7,614 nt of DNA from Planctomycetaceae bacterium (GTDB taxonomy: Bacteria; Planctomycetota; Planctomycetia; Planctomycetales; Planctomycetaceae), in NCBI GenBank assembly GCA_020426065.1, contig JAGQQT010000058.1, positions 5,324-12,937 on the forward strand. The letters run 5' to 3'. A program made the translations under genes and the position numbers. Positions 1 through 6,882 of this stretch are shown here, in pieces (the first letter of the stretch is position 1; every line of letters begins with the position of its first letter). The notes beneath the pieces were generated by a model. The model was not told the DNA's origin, ran no database searches, and was given only the letters and a program-made list of their open reading frames with translations.

Positions 1-800
<800 letters not shown>

Positions 801-848
801 AGCAAGCCCCTCAATGTTGAGTACTTTTTCGTATCTTCGATCGTTGTG

Positions 849-878
849 ATTTTAGCGCACCGGACACCTGAACGGCAA
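849..878 (-). promoter_or_regulatory. Candidate sigma70-like promoter of floA
   Basis: Reading the minus strand, TTGCCG (878-873) is followed by an 18-nt spacer and TAAAAT (854-849). The -35 matches TTGACA at 4 of 6 positions and the -10 matches TATAAT at 5 of 6. Transcription would start near 842 and give a leader of about 40 nt before the floA ATG at 800. This would let floA be expressed separately from the nfeD-like gene that ends at 981. It is a consensus match only; planctomycete promoter rules are not well defined. Confidence 0.45.
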
Positions 879-883
879 ATGAG

Positions 884-896
884 TGAGCCCGGCTCA
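884..896. repeat. Perfect 13-bp palindrome upstream of the floA promoter
   Basis: TGAGCC-C-GGCTCA is a perfect inverted repeat around one central base. It lies 5 bp upstream of the proposed -35 of floA and within the nfeD-floA gap. No T-run follows on either strand, so it does not look like an intrinsic terminator. An operator site is possible, but there is only one copy and no regulator gene nearby. Confidence 0.35.
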
Positions 897-980
897 AACT
901 ATTCTGCGAAAACTGATGCTAACGGAAGTTTGTACGGGAGACCAGTATTCGCTCCAAATTCCTGAGGCATGTGGAAACCG

Positions 981-1571
981 TCAGGTCTCCGTTTCTGGAA
1001 TGTCAAAGTCCAGAGTGCTCTCGTCCGGCTGTTTTTCTTCCCCCGCTACGGCCAGATCGTTCTGTTCCCGGGGCTGAGCTTCCCGGACCACCACCCGGGT
1101 TCCGGCCACTTTGATAATCTGGACAGTCGATCCGGAGTCGACGATCACCCCTTCACTGCTTGCGTTGATACGCTCCCCATCAATTTCGATGAAGCCGTTC
1201 GGGGTGAGCGGAGTGACTGTTTTCGCAAACTGTTTCAGATATCCCCTGAGATGCTCCTCCTCAGCGGCAAATGGAATCACTTCTTCTTCGCTGGGACCTG
1301 CCAGAAGAATCCGCTTTCCCATGGGGGTATAGGGGAGAATGGCAAAGGAAGACACGATCACGGTTGGCAAAAACACGATGGCAAACCCGGTAAAGCTGAA
1401 AAAGTAAACCGGGTGCAACTGCCACCAGGCCAGCCAGGCAAAATAAAATGAGGCGGCCAGTGCACCAAAGGTTCCCATGGCCAGCATTCCGCCGGAAGGG
1501 ATGAAGATCTCGGCGATAATGAGCACAGTCGAAAGCGCCAGCAACGCAATCGCCAGAAAAGCGTTATCCAT
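981..1571 (-). CDS. NfeD-family membrane protein (short form, flotillin partner)
   Basis: This is a 196-residue NfeD-like protein. NfeD proteins are membrane proteins with a cytosolic or peripheral OB-fold domain, usually encoded next to flotillin/stomatin genes and thought to act with them in membrane microdomains. Three hydrophobic segments are visible at about residues 4-22, 27-49 and 54-80. A charged linker (GPSEEEVIPFAAEEEH) follows, then a small beta-rich domain at about 117-163 (KTVTPLTPNGFIEIDGERI...VIVDSGSTVQIIKVAGTRVVV) typical of the NfeD C-terminal OB fold. The tail is acidic and probably disordered. It lacks the N-terminal ClpP-like protease domain of long NfeD proteins. I chose ATG 1571 because GGAGAG lies about 7 nt upstream and the membrane segment begins at once; the frame stays open to an ATG at 1670, but those 33 residues are Arg-rich and overlap the end of the preceding gene. 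That gene stops 17 bp upstream, so the two are probably co-transcribed; floA follows downstream. Confidence 0.88.
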   Translation of the reverse strand: MDNAFLAIALLALSTVLIIAEIFIPSGGMLAMGTFGALAASFYFAWLAWWQLHPVYFFSFTGFAIVFLPTVIVSSFAILPYTPMGKRILLAGPSEEEVIPFAAEEEHLRGYLKQFAKTVTPLTPNGFIEIDGERINASSEGVIVDSGSTVQIIKVAGTRVVVREAQPREQNDLAVAGEEKQPDESTLDFDIPETET

Positions 1572-1588
1572 TGATGTCTCTCCAGGAT

Positions 1589-2386
1589 TCAGTCGCGGTG
1601 TGCCTTCGGATCGATTCCGGCGACAAGTTCTTCTTCCCATTGATCCAGTAACGGCCAGCGGACTGCACAAGTCCCGAAATCAGCCATCTCCTGGTATTTG
1701 CCCAGTCGATCGATTGTCTGCTGAACCATCCCCGCATCTTTGCGGAAGACCGGACCGTGACTGGGCAACAGCCACTCGACATCGCTGTCCCGAATCCGCT
1801 CCAGAGACCGAATGAAATCGGGAATGTTCGAGCCGTGATGGGCATCAATATTTCCGACACACCCATCCCGGAACAGATTGTCTCCGGAAAACAGCAGATT
1901 CTTCATCCGGAACGCCAGCTGACCATGAGTGTGACCCGGTGTATGCCAGGTTTCCAGTTCCAGATTACCGATCTGGAGCCGATCCCCCTCATTCACCTGC
2001 TTTTCGATGAGGATGGGAGGGAGTTCAATCGAGATATTCTGGGCGGGGATCTCGGCATATGTCATCAGCCGGTCCCCTTCCTTGAGCAGCCGGGCGGCAT
2101 CCGGATGCCCGACAATCACCGCATTAGGCAGCAGGGACTTGGCCCGATGAAAGCCCTGGATGTGATCGACATCTGCATGCGAGGCGATGAGGTACTTGCA
2201 GTTTCCCAGAGGAAAATCCATCTGCCGGATCATTTCGATGATTTCATCGACCGTATCGGAATACCCGATATCGATCAGAGCCCATTCCTGCTCTGAAAAA
2301 ACTAGATAGACCGAACACCCAAATCGTCTGCGTGCCTGATAATTCAGTTCGATGACGTTCGGAAAAAGTTCCCGCCGTTCCAACAT
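1589..2386 (-). CDS. Metallo-beta-lactamase-fold hydrolase with HxDxDH metal motif
   Basis: This is a 265-residue soluble MBL-superfamily protein in the glyoxalase II/lactonase-like branch, with no signal peptide, so presumably cytosolic. Counting from the ATG at 2386, an early IDIGYSDT block (about 38-45) precedes the metal motif SHADVDH (H70, D72, D74, H75). The later ligands are in HTPGHTHGQ (H152), SGDNLF (D169) and LLPSHGPV (H210). The usual second His of HxHxDH is Asp here, a variant known in some MBL subfamilies, so I expect an intact binuclear site rather than a dead enzyme. The substrate cannot be told; hydrolysis of a thioester, lactone or phosphoester are all possible. I prefer ATG 2386 because GGGGAG lies 7 nt upstream; ATG 2401, adding five residues, is the alternative and has only a weak upstream site. 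The gene ends 17 bp before the NfeD-like start and is divergent from the potassium transporter gene. Confidence 0.85.
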   Translation of the reverse strand: MLERRELFPNVIELNYQARRRFGCSVYLVFSEQEWALIDIGYSDTVDEIIEMIRQMDFPLGNCKYLIASHADVDHIQGFHRAKSLLPNAVIVGHPDAARLLKEGDRLMTYAEIPAQNISIELPPILIEKQVNEGDRLQIGNLELETWHTPGHTHGQLAFRMKNLLFSGDNLFRDGCVGNIDAHHGSNIPDFIRSLERIRDSDVEWLLPSHGPVFRKDAGMVQQTIDRLGKYQEMADFGTCAVRWPLLDQWEEELVAGIDPKAHRD

Positions 2387-2547
2387 GCACTCGCTCCCCA
2401 TGCGATCATCATCTGGAGGCCCCTGACTCAGCTTTTATTTCTGAACCCATGATAGGACCAGCCGACGTTTTTTCCAGCTTGGAACGTGCTGGCCGGGCTC
2501 CTTTCTCATATTCACAACTTCCTATGGGGGCTCGTGCGGGAATCCGT

Positions 2548-2564
2548 TTGCATCACAGGTGCAA
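2548..2564. repeat. TTGCA-N7-TGCAA palindrome in the divergent hydrolase/trkH spacer
   Basis: TTGCA and TGCAA are separated by 7 bp, making a 17-bp interrupted palindrome between two divergently oriented genes (hydrolase start 2386, transporter start 2658). This is the size and placement of a dimeric repressor site, but there is one copy and no adjacent regulator. In the rest of 2387-2657 I see no strong promoter pair on either strand. The best minus-strand guess is CTGGAA, 17 nt, TATCAT just upstream of the hydrolase, which is weak. Nothing convincing precedes the transporter gene, whose ATG also lacks a purine-rich ribosome site. Confidence 0.3.
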
Positions 2565-2657
2565 GCTCGTCAAACTTTCAGCTTCTGACTTTCGTTCCGC
2601 CTGTGGATCAAACGGCTCGAAGTCTTTTATCTGATTATCCTTGCGAACCGACATTTC

Positions 2658-4232
2658 ATGAACTGGCAAATCCTGTGTCGACTGTTGGGCATGCTGTCTC
2701 TGCTGATCGGAGCCTCCATGTCATTGTCACTCCCCTGGGCATTTCCCATTTGCGGAGTGGCAACGGAATTTGAATCCCGGGGGTTTTTCGGGATTCTGGC
2801 CGCCATCACGGCCTGCGGTATTCTGGGGGGACTGCTGCGGATTCTGGGAGGAAAAGCCCAGGGGACTATCCTGCAGAAAGAGGCCCTGGCAGTTGTCGGT
2901 ATTGGCTGGATTCTGGCAGGCGTTCTGGGAGCCCTCCCCTACCTGTTTTCCCAGACACAACGCTCGGTCGGTGTGCCGATGACTTTTCTGGATGCCTTCT
3001 TTGAGTCCGTTTCCGGATTTACTACAACGGGGGCTTCGGTACTCACGGAACTGGAGGATCCCGCAATCCTGCCTAAATGCGTCATGTTCTGGCGCTGCTT
3101 TACGCACTGGCTGGGCGGAATGGGAATTATCGTTCTGTTCGTGGCGCTGCTGGGTCAACTGGGGGGCGGAGGGAAAGCGCTGATGCAGCGTGAAGTTCCC
3201 GGACCGCTGACTGAAACCGTTAAGCCCCGCGTCCGGGAAACCGCACTGGCGATGTGGAAGATATATGTGGGACTGACAGGCATCCTGTGTGTCGTGTTTG
3301 CCCTGGAAGGAATGACAGTCTTTGATTCACTCTGTCATACCTTCGGCACGATGGCAACGGGTGGTTTCAGTACCTACAACCGCAGTGCGGGACATTTTGA
3401 ATCCGTGATCATCGAAATGACGATGGTCTTTTTCATGATTCTGGCCGGCACCAACTTCACCCTGTTTTATCTCCTGGTGAATCCTCCCAGGGGTGGTCTG
3501 CAACAGAACTGGAAGCGGCGTTTTCAGGTGATGCTGGGCGATGTTGAGTGGCGTGCCTATCTGATCACAATCGGGCTTGTCACTTTGGCACTGTTCATCA
3601 ATCTGGTTGTGACTCAACATTATCCGAGTGTGCTGACCGCAGCTCGACATGCCCTGTTTACAACCGTTTCCATTATGACCACAACCGGCTTTGGAACGGA
3701 AAATTTCAGCGAATGGAGTGATTTTTCGCGCGGCCTGCTGTTGTTACTGATGTTTGTGGGAGGCTGTGCCGGCTCCACTGCCGGAGGAGTCAAAATCATT
3801 CGGTTCCTGTTGTTTGCCAAGACAATCCGCATCGAAATCGAAAAATCCTATCGTCCCAACGTGATCCGCTCCCTGCGCATCGGCAAAGAAGCACTTCCCG
3901 AACGGTTGCGGTATGAAGTGGTTGTTTACTTCAGTCTGATTCTGACCCTCTTCGTAGTCAGCTGGCTGCTGCTCAACACCATTGAACCGGATACGTTGTG
4001 GGCCAACTCGACCGGGTCGGTGAAGGCGGAAAAACTGATCGACTGTGCCAGCGCGGTCGCCGCAACCATGAACAACATTGGCCCCGGACTGGGAGTGCTG
4101 GGTCCGGCCTCAAACTTTTCCGGCTTCTCCCAGCAGGGCAAACTGTTGCTCACACTGTTAATGCTGCTGGGACGGCTCGAGTTGTTTGCCATTCTGGTTC
4201 TGTTTTTTCCTTCCTTCTGGCGTAACCAGTAG
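2658..4232 (+). CDS. trkH: TrkH/KtrB-family potassium uptake channel subunit
   Basis: This 524-residue polytopic membrane protein is the ion-conducting subunit of a Trk/Ktr potassium uptake system, which normally works with a cytosolic nucleotide-binding partner (TrkA/KtrA). The fold has four membrane-pore-membrane repeats, each with a filter segment, and all four are visible: [11 protein letters not shown] (117-127), TMATGGFST (231-239), [10 protein letters not shown] (339-348) and NNIGPGLG (472-479). The glycines expected at the filter, G125, G235, G344 and G475, are present. The [12 protein letters not shown] block (149-160), the [13 protein letters not shown] loop (368-380) and the C-terminal LGRLELF (504-510) are also family signatures. 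About 100 residues precede the first filter, consistent with the two extra N-terminal helices of TrkH. The length slightly exceeds Vibrio TrkH (about 485). The ATG at 2658 has no clear Shine-Dalgarno site, but the sequence becomes hydrophobic immediately after it. No trkA-like gene lies in this window. Confidence 0.93.
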   Translation: MNWQILCRLLGMLSLLIGASMSLSLPWAFPICGVATEFESRGFFGILAAITACGILGGLLRILGGKAQGTILQKEALAVVGIGWILAGVLGALPYLFSQTQRSVGVPMTFLDAFFESVSGFTTTGASVLTELEDPAILPKCVMFWRCFTHWLGGMGIIVLFVALLGQLGGGGKALMQREVPGPLTETVKPRVRETALAMWKIYVGLTGILCVVFALEGMTVFDSLCHTFGTMATGGFSTYNRSAGHFESVIIEMTMVFFMILAGTNFTLFYLLVNPPRGGLQQNWKRRFQVMLGDVEWRAYLITIGLVTLALFINLVVTQHYPSVLTAARHALFTTVSIMTTTGFGTENFSEWSDFSRGLLLLLMFVGGCAGSTAGGVKIIRFLLFAKTIRIEIEKSYRPNVIRSLRIGKEALPERLRYEVVVYFSLILTLFVVSWLLLNTIEPDTLWANSTGSVKAEKLIDCASAVAATMNNIGPGLGVLGPASNFSGFSQQGKLLLTLLMLLGRLELFAILVLFFPSFWRNQ

Positions 4233-4279
4233 CAACTGACGGTGCATCCGGTTCCTGGCAGCTGTCTGAAAGACTTCAT

Positions 4280-4330
4280 GGAATTGAAACTCGATCACGA
4301 ACCCGTCATAGTGGTTGAGATCTGAATTCC
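4280..4330. repeat. Two-tier inverted repeat upstream of the PQQ-propeller gene
   Basis: An outer arm GGAATT (4280-4285) pairs with AATTCC (4325-4330). Inside it, CTCGATCAC (4290-4298) can pair over all nine positions, with two G-U pairs in RNA, with GTGGTTGAG (4311-4319) around a 12-nt loop. There is no T-run after it, so it is not an ordinary terminator for trkH. It overlaps a promoter-like pair and ends 20 nt before the AAGGAG ribosome site of the propeller gene. It could be an operator, a leader RNA structure, or chance. Confidence 0.35.
4284..4312 (+). promoter_or_regulatory. Candidate sigma70-like promoter of the PQQ-propeller gene
   Basis: TTGAAA (4284-4289, 5 of 6 matches to TTGACA) is followed by an exact 17-nt spacer and CATAGT (4307-4312, 4 of 6 matches to TATAAT). 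Transcription would begin near 4319, leaving a leader of about 46 nt that contains the ribosome site. The pair lies almost entirely within the inverted repeat at 4280-4330. It suggests the propeller gene is transcribed independently of trkH, although the two genes are co-oriented and only 132 bp apart. Confidence 0.4.
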
Positions 4331-4349
4331 AAACCGTACTTCACAATCC

Positions 4350-4355
4350 AAGGAG
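4350..4355 (+). promoter_or_regulatory. Ribosome binding site of the PQQ-propeller gene
   Basis: AAGGAG lies 9 nt before the ATG at 4365. Another ATG at 4360 is closer but would give only two codons before a stop (ATG GTA TGA), so this site fixes 4365 as the start. Confidence 0.7.
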
Positions 4356-4364
4356 CTGGATGGT

Positions 4365-5681
4365 ATGACCTCCCGATTTTCCCGACTGACATGGCTCTGG
4401 TGTGGAGCCCTGCTGCTGATCACTTCACAGAATCTGCAGGCGGAAAACTGGCCCACCTGGCGTGGTCCAACACAAAACGGAATCAGTACCGAGAAGGGAC
4501 TCCCCGTCAAATTCGGCGGTGAGAATAACGAGAATGTCGCCTGGAAAATCGCCCTGCCTGGACCGGCAGGAGCAACTCCTGTTGTGTGGGGAGACCGGAT
4601 TTTTCTCACCTCTCCAGCCACAGAAGAAAATTCGGAGACTCCTCAACTTCTGTTGATGTGCTTCGATCGCTCTGGCAAAGAACTCTGGCGTCAGGCGGTG
4701 GGCAGCGGAAACCAGAATGCCCGAGATGATGAAGGGAACTCCGCTTCTCCTTCACCTGTCACAGACGGAGAACATGTCTGGTCTTTCATGGGAACCGGCG
4801 ACCTGGGCTGCTACGACTTTTCCGGCAAGCAGATCTGGAAATTTAATGTTCAGGATCGATACGGAAAATTCGACATTCAGTTCGGCATGACCTCCACTCC
4901 CGTGGTTGATGGAGATTATCTCTATCTGGCAATCCTGCATGGTTCCATGAGTACGGGCGAAACCGGTTATGCCAAAATCATCCGACTCGACAAGCGAACC
5001 GGCAAGGAAAGCTATGCCGTGGACCGTCCGAGTGAAGCCACTTATGAGAACACTCATTCCTATGCGTCTCCCATCCTGTATCAGGATGGCAAACAGAAGT
5101 ATCTGATTGTCCATGGTGGAGACTACACCACCGCTCATCGCCTGGAAGATGGTTCTGAAATCTGGCGCGTCGGGGACATGAACCCGGTGGACAATTACAA
5201 CCGCTACTTGCGATTCGTGGCTTCACCTTCTTATGGGGATGGCGTGGTAGTTTGCCCAACCGCCAAGAATGGTCCCGTCATCTGTGTGGATGGAAATGCC
5301 CAGGGGAATGTGACTCACCAGCCAGGCGAATTGTGGCGGACCGATAAAACCACAGATGTCCCCTCACCGCTCATTCATGACGGACTGGCCTACATATGCC
5401 GACAGGACGGAAACGTCTTCTGTGTTGAAGCCCGGTCTGGCGTAGAAGTTTATCCTCTCCAGAAAACACATCGGCAACGACACCGAGCCTCTCCACTCTA
5501 CGTGGATGGGCATATTTATCTGGCTGCCCGCGATGGCCGGATTACCGTATTCAAAGCCGGCCGGAATTTTGAAATCGTCGCGGAGAATGATCTGGGCGAA
5601 GAAATCTCAGCGTCCCCCATCGTTTCCGAAGGGACGATGTACCTGCGGACCTTTAATCATTTATGGGCCATCAAAAAATAG
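4365..5681 (+). CDS. Secreted PQQ-like beta-propeller repeat protein
   Basis: This 438-residue exported protein belongs to the PQQ-binding-like (quinoprotein-type) beta-propeller group that is abundant in planctomycetes. Residues 1-26 form a signal peptide: basic start (MTSRFSR), hydrophobic core ([10 protein letters not shown]) and likely cleavage after LQA, leaving [13 protein letters not shown], a common planctomycete mature N-terminus. Eight blade-like repeats start with an (A/S)(S/T)P or PSP motif at about residues 70, 127, 177, 234, 286, 333, 375 and 416. Several carry the matching W/Y strand ends, such as GKELWRQ, GKQIWKF and GSEIWRV. Eight repeats fit an eight-bladed propeller such as quinoprotein dehydrogenases or BamB. 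The protein is far shorter than PQQ alcohol dehydrogenases (about 600) and I cannot identify a cofactor site or heme-binding CxxCH motif, so an enzymatic role is not supported. A periplasmic binding or scaffold role is equally possible. It ends 37 nt before a strong terminator. Confidence 0.88.
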   Translation: MTSRFSRLTWLWCGALLLITSQNLQAENWPTWRGPTQNGISTEKGLPVKFGGENNENVAWKIALPGPAGATPVVWGDRIFLTSPATEENSETPQLLLMCFDRSGKELWRQAVGSGNQNARDDEGNSASPSPVTDGEHVWSFMGTGDLGCYDFSGKQIWKFNVQDRYGKFDIQFGMTSTPVVDGDYLYLAILHGSMSTGETGYAKIIRLDKRTGKESYAVDRPSEATYENTHSYASPILYQDGKQKYLIVHGGDYTTAHRLEDGSEIWRVGDMNPVDNYNRYLRFVASPSYGDGVVVCPTAKNGPVICVDGNAQGNVTHQPGELWRTDKTTDVPSPLIHDGLAYICRQDGNVFCVEARSGVEVYPLQKTHRQRHRASPLYVDGHIYLAARDGRITVFKAGRNFEIVAENDLGEEISASPIVSEGTMYLRTFNHLWAIKK

Positions 5682-5718
5682 GTGCCTGCACGCCACAATT
5701 GCGATGCCATAAACAAAG

Positions 5719-5757
5719 ACTCGGGACTTCCCTGCGACGGAAGTCACCGAGTTTTTT
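5719..5757 (+). terminator. Intrinsic terminator after the PQQ-propeller gene
   Basis: ACTCGG (5719-5724) plus GACTTCC (5725-5731) pairs with GGAAGTC (5739-5745) plus CCGAGT (5747-5752) around a 7-nt loop, with a single bulged A at 5746. A run of T residues (5752-5757, then ATTTT) follows. The stem is 13 bp and GC-rich at its base. It lies 37 nt after the propeller stop codon and separates that gene from the peptidase gene downstream. Confidence 0.88.
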
Positions 5758-6039
5758 ATTTTCACGCAAAGAGCAATTACGCAAATCCGGGTAGTCAGAA
5801 AAAACAACAACGTGACCTGAAAAACCTCATCAGTTCCATTCCAAAAGCTTCTGCCACTGTGAGATCAGGCTGGAAAAATCTACAAAAGACAGATGTTCTT
5901 GACAGAGATCTCGGTTGCCGGTTATTTGGTCGCAGGTCAAGCGTTCCACTTCTGTCCAGCCAACATCGTGGTTTGCCTGATGATATTTATCCCGCATTCT
6001 GCATCGCTTTCTTCCCCGGTCCTTCCGGCAGAAAGAAAC
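5758..6039. other. Gene-free spacer with promoter-like signal
   Basis: This stretch of about 280 bp lies between the terminator and the preferred start of the DUF1570-like gene. The peptidase frame is open back to an ATG at 5893, but that extension does not look coding (see the gene entry). The only signal I can support is the TTGACA at 5899. I see no tRNA, small-RNA-like terminator pair or strong repeat beyond one copy of a 10-mer (5970-5979) that recurs twice in the gene start. Confidence 0.5.
5899..5928 (+). promoter_or_regulatory. Candidate promoter of the DUF1570-like peptidase gene
   Basis: TTGACA (5899-5904) is a perfect -35 consensus. The -10 is poor: TTATTT after 17 nt or TATTTG after 18 nt, the latter matching only TAT. 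If real, the start near 5935 gives a leader of about 105 nt before ATG 6040. The hexamer sits 6 bp inside the longest possible version of the peptidase frame (ATG 5893), which argues against that longer start. Confidence 0.35.
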
Positions 6040-6840
6040 ATGTTCACCGCCCCTCGTTTTCCCCTGGTTTGCCTGGCCACGCTTCTGTTGAGCGTGGTTT
6101 TACCGGGAGCGTTGAATCGGGTTTGCCTGGCAGAAAGCGGCTGGCCTGTTGAGTATCAGCAGGGGAACATCCGGATTTATTCGCAGGTTTCCGCAGAAAA
6201 GATTGCTCCCCCGGTTAAGGAACTGGCTGACTTCCAGCGCTATCTGGCCATGGCCCTGCAGTTAACTCTCAATGACCACCCCGTTGACCTGGTGGTCTTC
6301 TCATCGATGCACGAATATCGTTCGTACATTCGCCCACGCCATCCTGAAGCAATCAGTCGACCTGCGCTGTTTGTGAAATCCAATGGCACATTGACCGTCT
6401 ACGTGGTGTATGGCAACGATTTTGTGAGAAATCTGAAGCATGAGTTCACCCATGCCACACTGCATGGCAGTCTTCCCTACCTGCCAATCTGGGTCGATGA
6501 AGGATTGGCGGAGTTTTTTGAAGTCCCACAAGACCAGCTGGGTTATCAGGCCCATTACCACGACAATCTCAACTGGCGATTGAGATTTCGCCACAAGGTC
6601 CGGACCACAGAGCTGGAGAATCTTCAGGGGCTCGAAGAGATGCGGCCGGAGCATTATCGGGATTGCTGGGCCTGGATTTATTTCTGCCTGCACGAAAGCC
6701 CGGAGAGCCGAAATCTGCTCCGCGAATATCTCGGTCAAATCCAGGAGGAAGAAGTAGTTGGCTCGCTGCTTGCCCGGATCGAACAGGCTCTCCCCAATTC
6801 ACAGGATCGGATCGAGCAGTTTTACCGGAACCTGAAATAG
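6040..6840 (+). CDS. Secreted DUF1570-like putative zinc metallopeptidase (HEFTH)
   Basis: This is a 266-residue exported protein resembling DUF1570/peptidase-MA-like gluzincins, common and mostly uncharacterised in planctomycetes. Counting from ATG 6040, residues 1-31 are a signal peptide (MFTAPRF, core LVCLATLLLSVVL, likely cut after VCLA before ESGWP). The catalytic motif is LKHEFTHATLHG with zinc ligands H134 and H138 and catalytic E135. The following PIWVDEGLAEFFE block supplies E154 (or E158) as the probable third ligand, in the usual W-x-x-E-G-L-A arrangement. A helical C-terminal half with YRDCWAWIYFCLHES follows. All key residues are present, so activity is plausible; the substrate is unknown, perhaps cell-surface protein. 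I prefer ATG 6040 over 5893 because it begins directly with a signal peptide, whereas the 49 extra residues add a nondescript Pro/Cys-containing stretch overlapping a promoter-like site. There is no clear Shine-Dalgarno site, only GAAAGAAAC before the ATG. Confidence 0.8.
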   Translation: MFTAPRFPLVCLATLLLSVVLPGALNRVCLAESGWPVEYQQGNIRIYSQVSAEKIAPPVKELADFQRYLAMALQLTLNDHPVDLVVFSSMHEYRSYIRPRHPEAISRPALFVKSNGTLTVYVVYGNDFVRNLKHEFTHATLHGSLPYLPIWVDEGLAEFFEVPQDQLGYQAHYHDNLNWRLRFRHKVRTTELENLQGLEEMRPEHYRDCWAWIYFCLHESPESRNLLREYLGQIQEEEVVGSLLARIEQALPNSQDRIEQFYRNLK

Positions 6841-6871
6841 AACTGAGCGGCAACCGAGTTTCGGCTCAGTT
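6841..6871. terminator. Hairpin between convergent genes, possible bidirectional terminator
   Basis: AACTGAGC (6841-6848) pairs perfectly with GCTCAGTT (6864-6871). The loop can form an alternative inner stem CCGA-GTT-TCGG. The structure begins at the base after the peptidase TAG and ends 11 bp from the stop codon of the oxidoreductase on the other strand. Neither side has a proper T-run (TTCTC on plus, TTCTATTTC on minus), so termination efficiency is uncertain, but the position between converging genes fits. Confidence 0.5.
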
Positions 6872-6882
6872 CTCAACTCTCC

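Noticed and set aside
969..1451. A 160-codon plus-strand frame
   Set aside because: It is antisense to the nfeD-like gene and has no family features or ribosome site.
1572..1670. N-terminal extension of the NfeD-like protein to ATG 1670
   Set aside because: The 33 extra residues are Arg-rich, overlap the end of the hydrolase gene and lack a ribosome site, whereas ATG 1571 has GGAGAG and starts at the membrane segment.
2141..2200. Reading the Asp in HxDxDH as a sign of a dead MBL enzyme
   Set aside because: Asp at this position occurs in other MBL-fold subfamilies and can still bind metal; every other ligand is present.
2449..2773. Two small plus-strand frames (61 and 95 codons) in the hydrolase/trkH spacer
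   Set aside because: No ribosome sites, no recognisable protein features, and the longer one runs well into trkH in another frame.
4360..4368. ATG just before the propeller start as a possible upstream mini-ORF
   Set aside because: It encodes only Met-Val then stop; the AAGGAG spacing fits 4365 better, and so short an overlapping frame is expected by chance.
5682..6152. A 156-codon plus-strand frame after the propeller gene
   Set aside because: It runs straight through the intrinsic terminator and overlaps the peptidase gene start in another frame; no domain is recognisable.
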